Shown: positions 15,390-27,825 of the stretch, in pieces | Position numbering within the stretch: the stretch's first letter is position 1 | Layout: each line of letters begins with the position of its first letter | Assembly (NCBI GenBank): GCA_012295275.1 | Contig: CM022668.1 | Coordinates: 9,672,541-9,715,040, forward strand | Source: Chrysomallon squamiferum | Taxonomy: Eukaryota > Mollusca > Gastropoda > Neomphalida > Peltospiridae | DNA length: 42,500 bases | Reading direction: 5' to 3' | The notes under the pieces: model-generated | The model's input: the letters and a program-made list of their open reading frames with translations, nothing else | Databases searched by the model: none | What the model was told of the DNA's origin: nothing | Position numbers and translations under genes: made by a program

Positions 15390-18169
15390 ATGGAAGGAGA
15401 TTTGATTTGTAATTTTAAGAAATGTCGAAAACATTTAAATACTTTTGCTTGGGTAAGTTATTAGCTATAGTCAATGAACAATTTAATTAGACACAAATGT
15501 CATTTATTTATTTATTTATATACTATCATTTAAATTTTGTTATTATATATGTCTGACTGTGTAGATGAGTGCATTTCTATGTGTGCCTGCATGTGTTGTT
15601 TGTGACTTTATTGTGTATGTTGTGTGTATCTGTATTCTGTGTGTATGTGTGTATGGGGGAGTATTATATAAATAAGTTCATAGTTTTTTGATTATACAAA
15701 TAACTTACCTTCAGTAGTATGTCTTCTTTATGTTAATATCTTTTAGATGCCAAATATTAATCATATTTGTATTATATATTCATTTCTCTTTCAGGTTACT
15801 TCATGTTCCCGTATCCTTTTAAATTAAAACAGGAATCAATAAACTGTAGTACTTATGTTTTTAAATCATATTTGCTACTACTGTTGTTAGCTTTTTTTTT
15901 TTTTTTTTTTAATTCTTCTTTTTTCTTATATATCTCATTCTTAATTTTAAACCAAAAAAATGTACATTAAATTGAGATTATGCATTATTTTGTTTCATTT
16001 TCATTTTACTATTTTCATGAATAATTTTTAAAATTTATATTTCTTAATGATTAGATATATTTTGTGATGAACATGGGACAAAAGAGTTCAACAAATCATT
16101 CAGTTGTCCAGCATGTATGTACATTTAGTTACTCTATTTGAAAGTTTTCATAAAATTATATTAAATTATGTTCTTAATTTAACTGTTTATTTCTGGATTA
16201 TTATTTTGTTTTAACAGTAATATATTTAAAACTCCCAACAATTGAAAAAAATAACTATAATAATAATAAATTAAATAAGTAACTTTTAGAATTTCTAATT
16301 TTCTGTTCAAAGTATAAATATCAGTTATAACTTTTATTATCTGTATTTAAGATTCAAAAAAATAAATATCTTTATTTAAGGTGAGACAGCTTTGTCGAGA
16401 AAATTTGACATAATTCGTATTGATCTTCAGCCATCTGAAGAATACAAATCAGTAAGTTTACCTAATTATTTATTTTGGCTAGTTCATTTACAAACAGGAA
16501 TACACTTACTATTATGTGTTTGAAATTTTATTTCTGTTCTATTGTAGATGGTTTTAGCTGGTCAGAAGCCTGAAGTTATCATGGAAATATGTGCTAGATC
16601 ACTTGCATTTTGGACATATCAGGTGAAAGTATTAATAATTATATTTATTATAGTTTAGAGAAGATGTAAGAATATATAGTGATTTAATTTATTATTTATA
16701 TTTGTAGGTTTATCTTAACATATTTTCTTACTTCCCTTTCTTTTGTTTTATTTTATTTTAATACATTTTTACTTCAAACTTTATGCAATTTATTTCACTT
16801 CATATTTAACTGTTTTATATTTTTATTTTTGATGGACAATGTGTTTATCTTTTAATTATTTATATTTTATTTAACATTTGAATTAATTGTTAACTTTAAT
16901 AGTATTTTATATTATAATGACATGTTTTTAGTCACACCAAGAGAAGGCCTATCAAGAATACATGGCAACCAAGGCAAAGAACCAAGCAGTCCAGTTAGAA
17001 CAGTATTATGAACAACTAATGATGCGTACACAGACAGAACTTTCTTGTATCTTTAGAGTTGTCATCCAAAAGAAAACAAGTATCAAAACACAGACCAAAT
17101 TATGTATCATTTTCAAATATTTAGCTTCCACATATGAAATATAATATGTCTAAAATTAGATTACAAAATGCTTGTTTTGTCAAATTTATTAATTTAAATT
17201 AAAAAAAAAAAAAGAAATAATAACTTATTTTGTATATAATTTATTTATGTTTTCATCTAACTTTATTTTTCAAATTCTTTTTGATATACTTTAACTCCTT
17301 AATCCTTATTCAGCTCTCAAATCCAATCTTTCTGGTGAGTTTCTGTTTAACTTTATAAATTTTGTGAATGATTCAGATTTTAACAATTTATAGCCATTTT
17401 TTACATTTTACTTTTTTTACTTCTTTTTTTCTGTCATTGTGACACATACACTGGTTCAATAATTTTTTATTATTCTTATTATGTCTTTTTTTTTTTTTTA
17501 AAATTAAACTAATTTAATGTAATTGGTTAGAAGTGAAGAATAAAAAAGACTTAGTTTTAACTTGAGTGTTGAAAAATTGCTAATGTTGTAGCTGTGAAAA
17601 GGGAGTTAGAAGAAGCAAAGAAGATGTGTAACAGTGTTGGAGAAAAGTTAATGGAAAGAAGCAGACAATATCACAAACTGCAGGTGACCCATTTAAAGCA
17701 AATAATTTAATTTATTTTAAATTTATACACTTCAGCATAATAAAGCTGTGTTTTTAGTAAAAGAAAATAATGGAGATTATATAGATATATAATGAAAGAC
17801 AAACAGACAAATACTGAATGAAATAAAAATCTTTAATAATTCATGTTATTATTTTATACAAATTATTGTTTATTTATTTTTGGTTATTATTTATTTCTTT
17901 AATCTATTATTTATTTGATTATTGTGTTGTGATATGTTATTTATTTTCTAAGTATAAAACTAATATAATTATCTGACAATGTATTTGTGTTAACCAGTCT
18001 CTGTATGATGCTTTGCGAAGGAAGTGCATCACCCCATCATCATTTGACAAATGTGGTGGTGATAACAACAGTCTGGAGCAAACCAGTACAAAATTTCAAA
18101 ATTTTACTCTGGGACTGTCCTCAGCAGATGGTTAGTTAAATGTTTTGATATTCTTTTAAAAATTTTTTG

Positions 18170-18220
<51 letters not shown>

Positions 18221-19097
18221 TTTTTTTTATTATTATTATCATCAAAACCATTAATTTGTATTAATTTGTATAATATTAAACTCAGAAATTATTTTGCTGT
18301 TAAATTAATCAGTGTCATCTAAGATGTTTGTCATCATGAATTATCTAAATTATGAAAAGGTGTATTGATTTTCTAACAAATATGCAATCATTAGTTCAAA
18401 ATGTTTATAACTAACTTTATTATAATGCATAAAAGTAGAAAAACAACCCCTCTAATATTGTATTTCTTTTTTTTTCTTTTTAAATGTAATATTCTAACTG
18501 ATATTATTTTTAAAAATTATTTCAGATGTTTTAAAACGACACAGCAAAATCCCAGAATCTACATCACCTCCTGAAAGTAAATACATTGTTGTTTTGCAAT
18601 TTTCTTCTTTTTCTTTATTATTAATATCATTATTAGTGTTTCTTTTATTACTCTTACTCTTACTTTTATTATTATTATTATTATTATTATTTATCTTAAC
18701 CAGTTAAAATCAGCCCAGCACTGTAACTGTGAAAGAAAGAAAGACAACAAGAAAAAGAAAAAAAAGAAAAAGAATGATTCCATTTTAAACATACTATTTT
18801 TTAATGATACAAATCACACAGTTTTGGAGAGGACTGTAGTTTAGTGGTAGTGCAATGAACCTATGTATGACTGGATGAACCAGTATGTATGACTGGATGA
18901 AACCCAAAAAGTTTTTTTTTTTTTTTTTATTTTTTTTTTTTTTTTTTTTAATTTATTTATGTATTAATTTTTTTTTTTTTTTTTCATTATCTATAATGGT
19001 CATTAAACATAACAAAACTACAATGGGGAAAAAAACTAGAAAAGAATACAAAATAAAAGAATAAGAATAATAATTATAAATGAATAAATAAATAACT

Positions 19098-19142
<45 letters not shown>

Positions 19143-19185
19143 TTGTTTGTATGTATGTATGTATCTGTGTGTGTTTGTGTATGTA

Positions 19186-19220
<35 letters not shown>

Positions 19221-19387
19221 CACACACACACACAAACACACTTTTATTCTGTTATTTATTGATTTTTTTAATTTAAAATATTGTAGGAGATTTTGTACTG
19301 CAACCAGGACTGACACCTACAGTTGACCGTTCTGACGAGATTGATTCGCGATTCCATTACAGTATTCCCACACCACGAGGAAATTAG
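15390..19387 (+). CDS. CCNB1IP1: CCNB1IP1/HEI10 ortholog, RING-type E3 ligase, one frameshift in exon 3
   Basis: Eleven exons: 15390-15452, 15795-15810, 16055-16115, 16381-16451, 16548-16622, 16932-17046, 17314-17334, 17592-17683, 17998-18130, 18526-18576 and 19287-19387. Corrected length is 265 residues, against about 277 in human. The N-terminal RING reads CNFKKC, TSCSHIFCDEHG and SFSCPAC, with the C/H ligands in order. Then come RKFDIIRIDLQPSEEYK, MVLAGQKPEVIMEI, ARSLAFWTYQ, a coiled coil with ELSSLKSNLSAVKRELEEAK and GEKLMERSRQYHKLQSLYDAL, and a short Ser/Pro-rich tail ending in SIPTPRGN. HEI10-family proteins act on the synaptonemal complex to designate meiotic crossovers; the human protein also binds cyclin B. 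Exon 3 has five A's (16080-16084) where four keep the frame. Read literally, the protein stops after about 47 residues at TGA 16382-16384. All later exons are intact, which favours a sequencing error. Confidence 0.92.
15795..15810 (+). other. CCNB1IP1: 16-nt microexon (exon 2) of CCNB1IP1
   Basis: It lies between a tttcag acceptor and a gtatcc donor and encodes VTSCS plus one base. It supplies a RING cysteine, and removing it breaks both the RING and the frame. Homology to the vertebrate VTACSH segment fixes both ends. Confidence 0.85.
17314..17334 (+). other. CCNB1IP1: 21-nt microexon (exon 7) of CCNB1IP1
   Basis: It runs from a ttcag acceptor to a gtgagt donor. With one base carried from exon 6 it encodes SLKSNLS, filling the coiled-coil segment that corresponds to SMKGEVT in human CCNB1IP1. 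Its length is divisible by 3, so skipping would keep the frame. Confidence 0.85.
18172..18242. repeat. (ATT)n microsatellite in a CCNB1IP1 intron
   Basis: An ATT run with a short T-rich interruption, after exon 9. Confidence 0.85.
18831..18906 (+). repeat. possible tRNA-related short element in the last CCNB1IP1 intron
   Basis: The sequence tgtagtttagtggtagtgca resembles a tRNA D-arm or Pol III box A, as at the start of many tRNA-derived SINEs. It is followed by two copies of tatgtatgactggatgaa with a 22-base period, then by a long T tract. No convincing box B is seen, so this is only a candidate fragment. Confidence 0.3.
18910..18984. repeat. poly-T tracts
   Basis: Three T runs broken by single A's and a ttatgtatta segment, in the last CCNB1IP1 intron. 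Confidence 0.85.
19102..19235. repeat. (TA)n-(TG)n-(CA)n compound microsatellite
   Basis: A TA run is followed by TG/TATG units and then an abrupt switch to CACACA at about 19220, so the end is an inverted dinucleotide repeat. It lies about 50 bases before the last CCNB1IP1 exon. Confidence 0.85.
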
Positions 19388-19996
19388 ATAAATTATGAAC
19401 TTGTTAAATTTAAATGCACAAAACCAAACAAAAAAACCCAATACCCCCTCCCAAAAAAACAAACCCGAAAGAGCAGATTTTTGGCAGTATAAGGTAAAAC
19501 TGATGCTGATAAACGTGTATGTTGAATTAACTGTGTAAGATAAAGTTCACATTATACGAAGTCAACGTTTTAAACAGTCTAAGACAATTTCAGACGGACT
19601 ATATTATATATATAATTAGAGTACTAGATAGTAAATTGCCAATATAAAATAGAAATTTAAATTCTATACGTGTACAGTTATGACCATATTAAAGTGACAA
19701 CTGATGACTTACTTCGAAAATAATATTAAAGATTAATATGTCTAGTATGGATCTTCAAAGGAAAGTAAAGTAATAAGTTAAAAAACAATATCCAAATGTT
19801 TTCTAATTTTGTTACTATCATATTCTTATATTTAAAATATTTTGTTAGATTTTTCTTTAGAAATTATAAAGTAACTCTAAATATATGCGATACGAGCCAA
19901 AAAGAAAGTAGATTTGTATAATGTTAATTATCTTTAGAATATTTTATAATAAAAGATTTTTTATTGTATTTTATGCTGGAAAAATTACTATATTAA

Positions 19997-20002
19997 AATA
20001 AA
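19997..20002 (+). promoter_or_regulatory. candidate polyadenylation signal of CCNB1IP1
   Basis: AATAAA about 610 bases after the stop; another is at 19948-19953. Neither can be distinguished from chance hexamers in this AT-rich sequence. Confidence 0.3.
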
Positions 20003-20699
20003 ACATTGTTTCTGTTGTAGTTCATAACCATATTTTTTGTTGTTTTTGTAAAGTTTGTTTAAATTTAAAAATATTCCAACACAGTGAATAAATTAAATTA
20101 CGTGTCATCATGATCGGTTTTTAATTTTGCTCAAGTGAAATATCGATATTTCAACAGGCGTAAAATATCCTTTAGTGAGTAAAAATAAATAAATTAATTA
20201 ATTAATATAATAATAATAATAATAATAATAATAAAATGAAAAACAGAAAATGTCAAATAAAATAATAAAAACAAAACAAAAAAGATAATAATAATAATAA
20301 TAATAATCTGATAAAAACTGATAAATCAGAACCACGAATTATTTTAAGTCACCTGTATGTCGTATATAATGAAACTAAACCTCTTGGTTAAATAAAGCTT
20401 AGCCGATAATAACCAATTCATATTGTCAAGAAGGAGAAATTAATTAGCACTACATAATATATGCATGTTATTGATTACGTGATAATTTTATAGATACGAG
20501 ACTTTGTATCACTGACACGAATGGTTCATATTTATCATGCACTTACTCTTGTTTCTATTTTTATAAATTTACGTTACGTTTCTGGACTGAATTCAAAATT
20601 TTAAATAAAAGTATTTTAAAATACATTAATATTTGCGGACATAATTAATAACGGGAAACTAATAAAAGTAAACAGCTATTTATTAAACCACCAGAAAAT

Positions 20700-20701
<2 letters not shown>

Positions 20702-20762
<61 letters not shown>
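20702..20762. repeat. (CA)n microsatellite
   Basis: About 60 bases of uninterrupted CA, about 350 bases upstream of the radial-spoke gene start codon. Confidence 0.95.
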
Positions 20763-20763
<1 letters not shown>

Positions 20764-20814
20764 TAGTTATATTTTTTTACCTATCAATTTACAATAAGGA
20801 GTTTAGATATTGCA

Positions 20815-21110
20815 AAGAAAGCGTTATCATTGTTATCAACAATGTTGCTTGCACGGAAACAGCTGGCTTCAGTGTTGTTAATAATTTAAACATTAATTAA
20901 GTCACCGTAGCGTTTCCTTTCTATAATTATTAAACAACACAGATCCAGTCTGTCTGATTTGCTTTTACGTCCGTTGCTATACTAAAATATTCATACTGTT
21001 TGGACCTAACGCTTCTGCTGTTTGTGAGGAAAGAAATAAAAGAAAAATATAATAGTTAGAAAATATTACTTAACAACAGTGGTTTCAACTCAATTTCGTT
21101 AAAAAAAAAG
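20815..21110 (+). promoter_or_regulatory. candidate promoter and 5' UTR of the radial-spoke gene
   Basis: This block between the (CA)n tract and the start codon is less AT-rich and free of simple repeats. It contains GTTGCTAT (20973-20980), which matches one half of the RFX X-box, and TGTTTGT (21019-21025), a forkhead-type core. RFX and FOXJ1 are the known regulators of ciliary genes. The second X-box half is poorly matched, so this is suggestive only. A near-palindrome cattgtt-atc-aacaatg lies at about 20828-20844. Confidence 0.4.
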
Positions 21111-22021
21111 ATGGGAATAGAACGGGATAAAAAAGTTAGAGGACGCCGAGATATTTTGAAAACTGTGACGGAGGAAAATGTTGAAGAAAAAGAAGAGAGA
21201 AATGTTAATGAAGTTGAAAAACGGTGTATGAATTCTAAAATGCAGATGTTGACACATCATCAGGATGAAGGCGTATCCTTGTAAGTACTCAGTAACTTGA
21301 AAATGATACCATTAGCTTTCCGTTCTATTAAATTTGTATGATAAAAGTTTATACCAAAACATGTAAAAGAATGTATATTACCTAAATCCTTTGTGTTTTT
21401 TTTTTTGTTTATTTATTTTTAAATTATTTTATTATTAACAACTATCATTACTACTACTACCACTACTATTACTATTATTATTTATTATTATTATTATTAT
21501 TATTATTGTTATTATTATTATTTGTTATTTGAAACATGAGCCCGCACCACTCCTAATACTACACATGTACATCATTATGTGCTTAAATAATTTTTTAAGT
21601 TCTATTTATTTATTTATAATACTGTAAATGACTGTGATTTCAAACTTAAAATAAATCAGAACAGACAGTGAACTAATTATTTTTATAATTAAGATTAATT
21701 ACTGGCATGATACTCACAAGCAGAGCAGTATAATAATTATAAAATAGAAGATATATATATATATATATGAGCGACAGGAAGACGTAATACAAATTTCACC
21801 TTTACCAGAATCGGCCGTAACACAAGAAATCAGTATTGCAGCCTTTAAATCTTTCTATGTGATTCTACGTAAGATTTGTTTAATTTATTTCTACAATGTC
21901 AGTTGTGTTACACGTATTTTTTTATTTATTCTACAAGTCGACCATAAGTATCAGAGAGAGAGAGAGAGAGCAATAAAGAAGAATTAGAATGTTTATGATA
22001 TAAATTACATTTCTTTTATTA

Positions 22022-22088
<67 letters not shown>

Positions 22089-22105
22089 GTGTATGTGTTT
22101 GGCTC

Positions 22106-22138
<33 letters not shown>

Positions 22139-22838
22139 GTGTACCTCTGTATTAACTGATAGTGTTACTTAAAATTCAATCACTGTTTGACTCAGATACG
22201 ACCATTTGTCCATGCTGATAACCGAGGTTCTGGACGGCACTCCAATCTGTCAAGCAGACGACATAGAAAACTTAAGCAGACGGCTGAAAAGAGAACGCGT
22301 GTTTGTGGAACAGAGTACAATAAGAACATGTACAGACGCCTGTACAAATGGACGACAGGTGAAGGCTGAATGGAGGCATTTTCACGTAAGTTAAGTAGCG
22401 GATGATTTTGGTTTGTCTGTCTGCCTGTCTGTGTCTGACTAATTATCTCCCCCTACATGTCAAAATACTTAATTTAATAAGTTAACCATTAGCAAGAAAG
22501 CTACCCGGATTAAATAAAAAATAAATTAAGAACACATTTTAACACTACAAAAAAGGGAATACTTTAGAATTAAATATAATCAACTACTATATTTTTAAAA
22601 CTAATGTTACTCTATTTTCTGAACCAGATGATTTTATTCATAAAGTGAGAAAAATTATTGGTTAGTCTAATCGACTGTTATAAGCTGGATACCATTTCTA
22701 AATTAAAAATCATTCAGTTAATTTTTTTGTTAATCATCACTATCTTCAGAAACATACATAAAAAAAAAAAATGTAGTATTTCTTGTAGCATCGATAACAA
22801 TTAAAGCAAATAACAATAACAACAACAACAACAATAAC

Positions 22839-22885
<47 letters not shown>

Positions 22886-25509
22886 CGCGAATCAAAAATA
22901 ATTTCCATCTTGAACATATTTTTAAATTATTCTGTTCACTGAAAACAACTGAACTGTACAATTATTCATTTACTACTAACAATTATTCATTTAGTACTAA
23001 CACTATAAAATAATATATTTCTCTCCCCCCCCCCACTTAGAACAATTATGAAAAACCAACAGAAGACGAAGACTATGACACATCTGAAGCAGACGACCGG
23101 TGGACAGCAATGCCGAACATCTTACGTCAGAATCACGTGTTCCAAACGGCGGGAGTCGGCTTACCTTCGGAAGAGTACGTGAGACTCGCTATCGCTATGA
23201 AAGAACTCGTTAGACTGTGGTCTGTTGAGAGTATTCGATTCTGGGGCAAAATCTTCGGCCGATTTTCCGATTATTATATCGTCGAGGCTCAGTTTCCCGA
23301 TGGTGATTACGATTCAGATATCGATGAAAGCGAAATATGTGAAAGTGGTTCCACGAGAAGCGATTTTGATAAAGTAAAATAAAATTGTTATTCATTCATT
23401 CATTCTTATGAATCAAATTAATAATAATAATAATAATAATATTAAAAACATTTGTGGGATTAATTTCATAATGATTCAGACACATTTTGGATAAGAATAT
23501 TTTAAAATAAAATTTTCAGATTTCGTGATATCTAAACATTTAACTCTAGTTCTTGTATTTTATATTTCTTTACGGATAAGATGGGAGGTGGTGTATCTGC
23601 TTATTTTAAATGTGGCACACAATGTCTAGATTAATTTAAAAAATATATTATATAAAATATTTAAAAAAATAAAATAAAATAAAATAAAACAAAGAAAGAA
23701 AAGGAAATTAAACGTAACAGTCACTGAATAATCAGAATAATAGATTCACTAGTAATATTGCTATAGTTGTTCCGATTGCACACATGCATTTTATATAATT
23801 TTCATTTTTCAGCTTGATAGTGAATTTGACGGTAAGTAATACAGATCTAATAATTTATTCTAATTATTCAACATCTAATATACTGCAAGTGTAATTTTTT
23901 AAACCTCAGAATACTGTATCTAAATTACTAGGATTCTTGTATAAACACAGGATAAAAATTAGGACTATATTGATTTATCATTGTATTCTTTCGCCTGTTC
24001 GTACATATTTCTGTCAACATACCAAATCAAACAGGGCTATAAGTCAACATATCACCACACAGATCAAACATACTGTTTTCATAAATAAATAAATATATAT
24101 CATGTTTGTTTGTTTGTAGTTGTTTTTTTTTTTTTTTTTTTTTTTTGAAAGAAAAGAAAAGATAAACCCAGAAATAAAAATTAAAATAAGGAGATACATT
24201 GCACCACAAAGCAAAAATGGATATATTATGACATTCATTCATTATTTTACAACAGAGTGCAAAGTATTTAAATCTTGCAGTTTCTATGTATCCTCCACTA
24301 ACATTAGTATTTATATTGTTCATTCATTCATTTATTTATTAATGTGTGTGAATATGTATGTGTGTATTTTTTCAGATTTCTCGACAGTCAAACCGGACTA
24401 CAATCCACCGCCAAAAGTACCCAGTGAACCTGCAGGAGTAGGTTTGAACAAGAAAGTGTATTTCGTTTGTAATGAGCGTAAGTATAAAAACTAACAGGAG
24501 CATGTCTTGAACATATTGTACATACTCATCATGAATATCCGACAACAGACCAATTTAATACAAAAATACAGGCACTAAATTTCACGATAAATTCACCAAT
24601 ATCCCACCTCCCGAAAAAAAATCCATTTATATATATATATATATATTCAAAATGTTTATTTCGTTACGATATATAAAAATTAAAATTGTATTTTATGCTC
24701 AAGTATGCCAGCCGTGGGTCCGTCTACCTCACGTGACTCCAACTCAGATAACTGCAGCAAAAAAGATCAGGAAATTTTTCACCGGCAATTTAGAGAATGA
24801 GGTAAAATAATTAATTTGAAATGTGTAAGTACCATGTGTAATGTTAGAACAACGATTTAAACACGCAATTATTAATATAATAAAAAAAAAGTTTTTTGTT
24901 AAAAGTAAATTCTTAGTTAGCAATAACCGAATGCTGATAGTGTTATTTTATTTTATTTGTATTTATTTAGTTAGTTAATGAGTTAGTTGTTTATTTTGTA
25001 GGTGCGCTTTTTTTTTTTAAACGCGTGAATTGGATGATCTATTATGCAAAACAGTCAAATTCATTTCATGACCCATAAATTTAGTTTCAGTGGTCAAAAT
25101 GATATTTTTATTGTGTGTTTGCGTGTGTGGGTTATATTTATATGAGTAGATGTTCAGCTATACAGATATAAATATCAATTTTTTTTTTCACCAGTTGGAA
25201 TCTTTTCCACCGTTTCCTGGACTAGAAAAGAATTATCTACGTGTTCAGATTGCCCGGATCAGCTCCAGCACACAAATCTCTCCCATTGGTTACTTCAAAT
25301 TTGACGAGGACGTGGAGGACGAAGAAGACGAGGAAGATAAAGGTCAGAATTGAACAAACAAACAAACAAATGTAAATAAGAGAGAGAAAACGTAACAGAA
25401 TAACGAAAAGATACATTACAGTGGATAGACATATCGAGGACTTCAGAACAAGTTATCGCCCCATTACTGTGGAACCTGTCGATGACATATTGTTTCTGTG
25501 ATAGCTTTA

Positions 25510-25603
<94 letters not shown>

Positions 25604-25621
25604 ATAAAAATAAAAATAATG

Positions 25622-25672
<51 letters not shown>

Positions 25673-26451
25673 GTAATAATAATCTTTATTTGACAACAAA
25701 ACTGATAAACTTTTAACAAATGCGTTATTATTCCCATCTATATCATTTTATGTTAAATTTTTCTTTAATGTCGATGTTGTTTTGCTAACGTCTTTTTGAC
25801 TCTTCCTTTTTTTATCTTTATTTTCTTTTTTTCTTTTTCTGCATATTTTTGCTGTTTCCATTTCCCCTTTTCTTTCTTTTTGTTATTTCGCATCTTTTAT
25901 TTTAATATACGTTTTATATTCGTTTGTTCCTCTTTTTTTTAATTTTATAATTAAACTGACAATATTAAATTAATTGCAGAAAGTTTGTTTCTAAATTGTT
26001 TTATCGACAGTTACACTAAATTATAATATTTGTTTATGACACTAATCAAACTGTTTTTTAAAATTGCGTTTTATATAATATAGTTTTTGTTAATTCTTTT
26101 ATTTTTAGCTCTTCAGTTATTTAAAGGTAATGTTTCATTAGAAAGCACGTTCATAATTATTTTATCATTATTATTATTTGTTTTGTTTTGTTGTTTTGTT
26201 TACACGAAGTGCACATTCCAAGACAAATATATCAATGGTAAAATGCCATTGTCATATATGAAAATAAAGATTGCTTGTTTTCGTGCAAAAGTCGAAAAAA
26301 ACTCTTTAAAGATGCATGTGAGTATAGGAGTGTGTGTGTGCGTGCGTTCGCGCGCGTTCGTGCTTTGGTCACCTTGTTCTTCAATTTTACCTATAACTTA
26401 CTACTGTTGTCGTAATCATCATAATTATGATAATCATTATTTTATTCATCT

Positions 26452-26490
<39 letters not shown>

Positions 26491-27637
26491 CCAAAAGTGA
26501 ATGATTCCCAATTGCTAAAATATTTGTGAAAAATATATTCACAAATTCACACATATTCGAAAAGACCTGTTGTTAGGATTATATTCCAACTTAATCACGA
26601 CCGGAAACTTTTGTAACACAGAATCAAAAATCTATACATTCACTGATAATAGAGAATAATCACAGTCACACGCTCACTATTTTCTAAATGAATTTTTGTT
26701 TCACTGTGACGTCACAATAATTGTATTCGTATGTTGTTGACGTCAAACGTTTGATGACGTCACGATAATTATTTTCATGAGATAAGGCAATTAAAATAAG
26801 AGGCCTATTCAGGAATTTTTGTGAATCTCGAAGATTACTGTTCTAATTCATGTTATTCATTTTATTATCAGAGTAAATTTGCTATAAAGCGACTGTACGG
26901 ATCAAAGACCCATATTTATTAATATTTTATATAAATCTAAGTGGATTAAGATCAGTACATACATTCATTCGTACACACATTCATCCATACAGATGTAAGT
27001 ACATACATACATACATACACACATACACATACATACATACATACATACATACACATACATACATACATACATACGTACATACATACATACACACATTAAA
27101 CACACATAAATACACACAAACATGCTTTCATATATTATTTTGTTCCTAATAATGACTAAAATATGCAATGTAAGAAAGATATTTAATGTCAGTGTTATTT
27201 TTATTAGAACTGGACAAAAGTGACGGTGAGTAATTCTCAGATATGTCTTATTTTAGTAATGTTTCTACACTTCTTCGGTTAATGTTTCATTTATTTTTTT
27301 CTCTTGTTATATTATTACTTATTTTACATTAATTTTGATTTTATTCCACATTATTATTTTTTTTTTTGTTGTTGTATTTTATATTAGTCATTTTAAATTT
27401 TTAAATTTATTATTATTATTGATGTTGTGAGTTATTGTTGTCGTTGTTGTTGTTGTTGTTAATTTAAAACACTCCTGTGTCATGCTTAGAGCCTGGATTT
27501 ATTACCCTATAAATTTATTGATGTTTTTATTTCACCTTTTTATTTCTGCTATTTAATTATCTTAATTATCTTTCCACGTTTCATTCTTATATTACACAGA
27601 ATTTTATTTTTTAATTTTATTTTTTAAAATAATTTTA

Positions 27638-27673
<36 letters not shown>

Positions 27674-27781
27674 CAAATTAAAAATATAAATTTTAAAACA
27701 AAACTAAAACAATTGAAAAATATATTCTTCTTCTTCTTCTTCTTCTTCTACTTATTATTATTATTATTATTATTCTTCTTC

Positions 27782-27825
<44 letters not shown>

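Larger units (their letters stand above)
19388..20800. other. 3' flank of CCNB1IP1 and intergenic DNA
   Basis: No coding homology is seen. It contains candidate poly-A signals, AAT runs near 20205-20310 and a 60-base (CA)n run at 20702-20762. Confidence 0.65.

Noticed and set aside
16080-16090. Programmed ribosomal frameshift in CCNB1IP1
   Set aside because: The change is a simple A-run length difference in a RING domain that is unbroken in relatives, with no known slippery-site structure. A sequence error or mutation is far more likely.
25295-25737. Long poly-Asn/Ser and poly-Tyr open frames on both strands
   Set aside because: They are translations of an (AAT)n-(AGT)n microsatellite. The true coding part here is only the radial-spoke exon at 25195-25342.
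26087-26500. 137-codon open frame in a radial-spoke intron
   Set aside because: It runs through intron, TG and ATT repeats with no conserved motif. Only an 18-base piece of it (26109-26126) is a possible exon.
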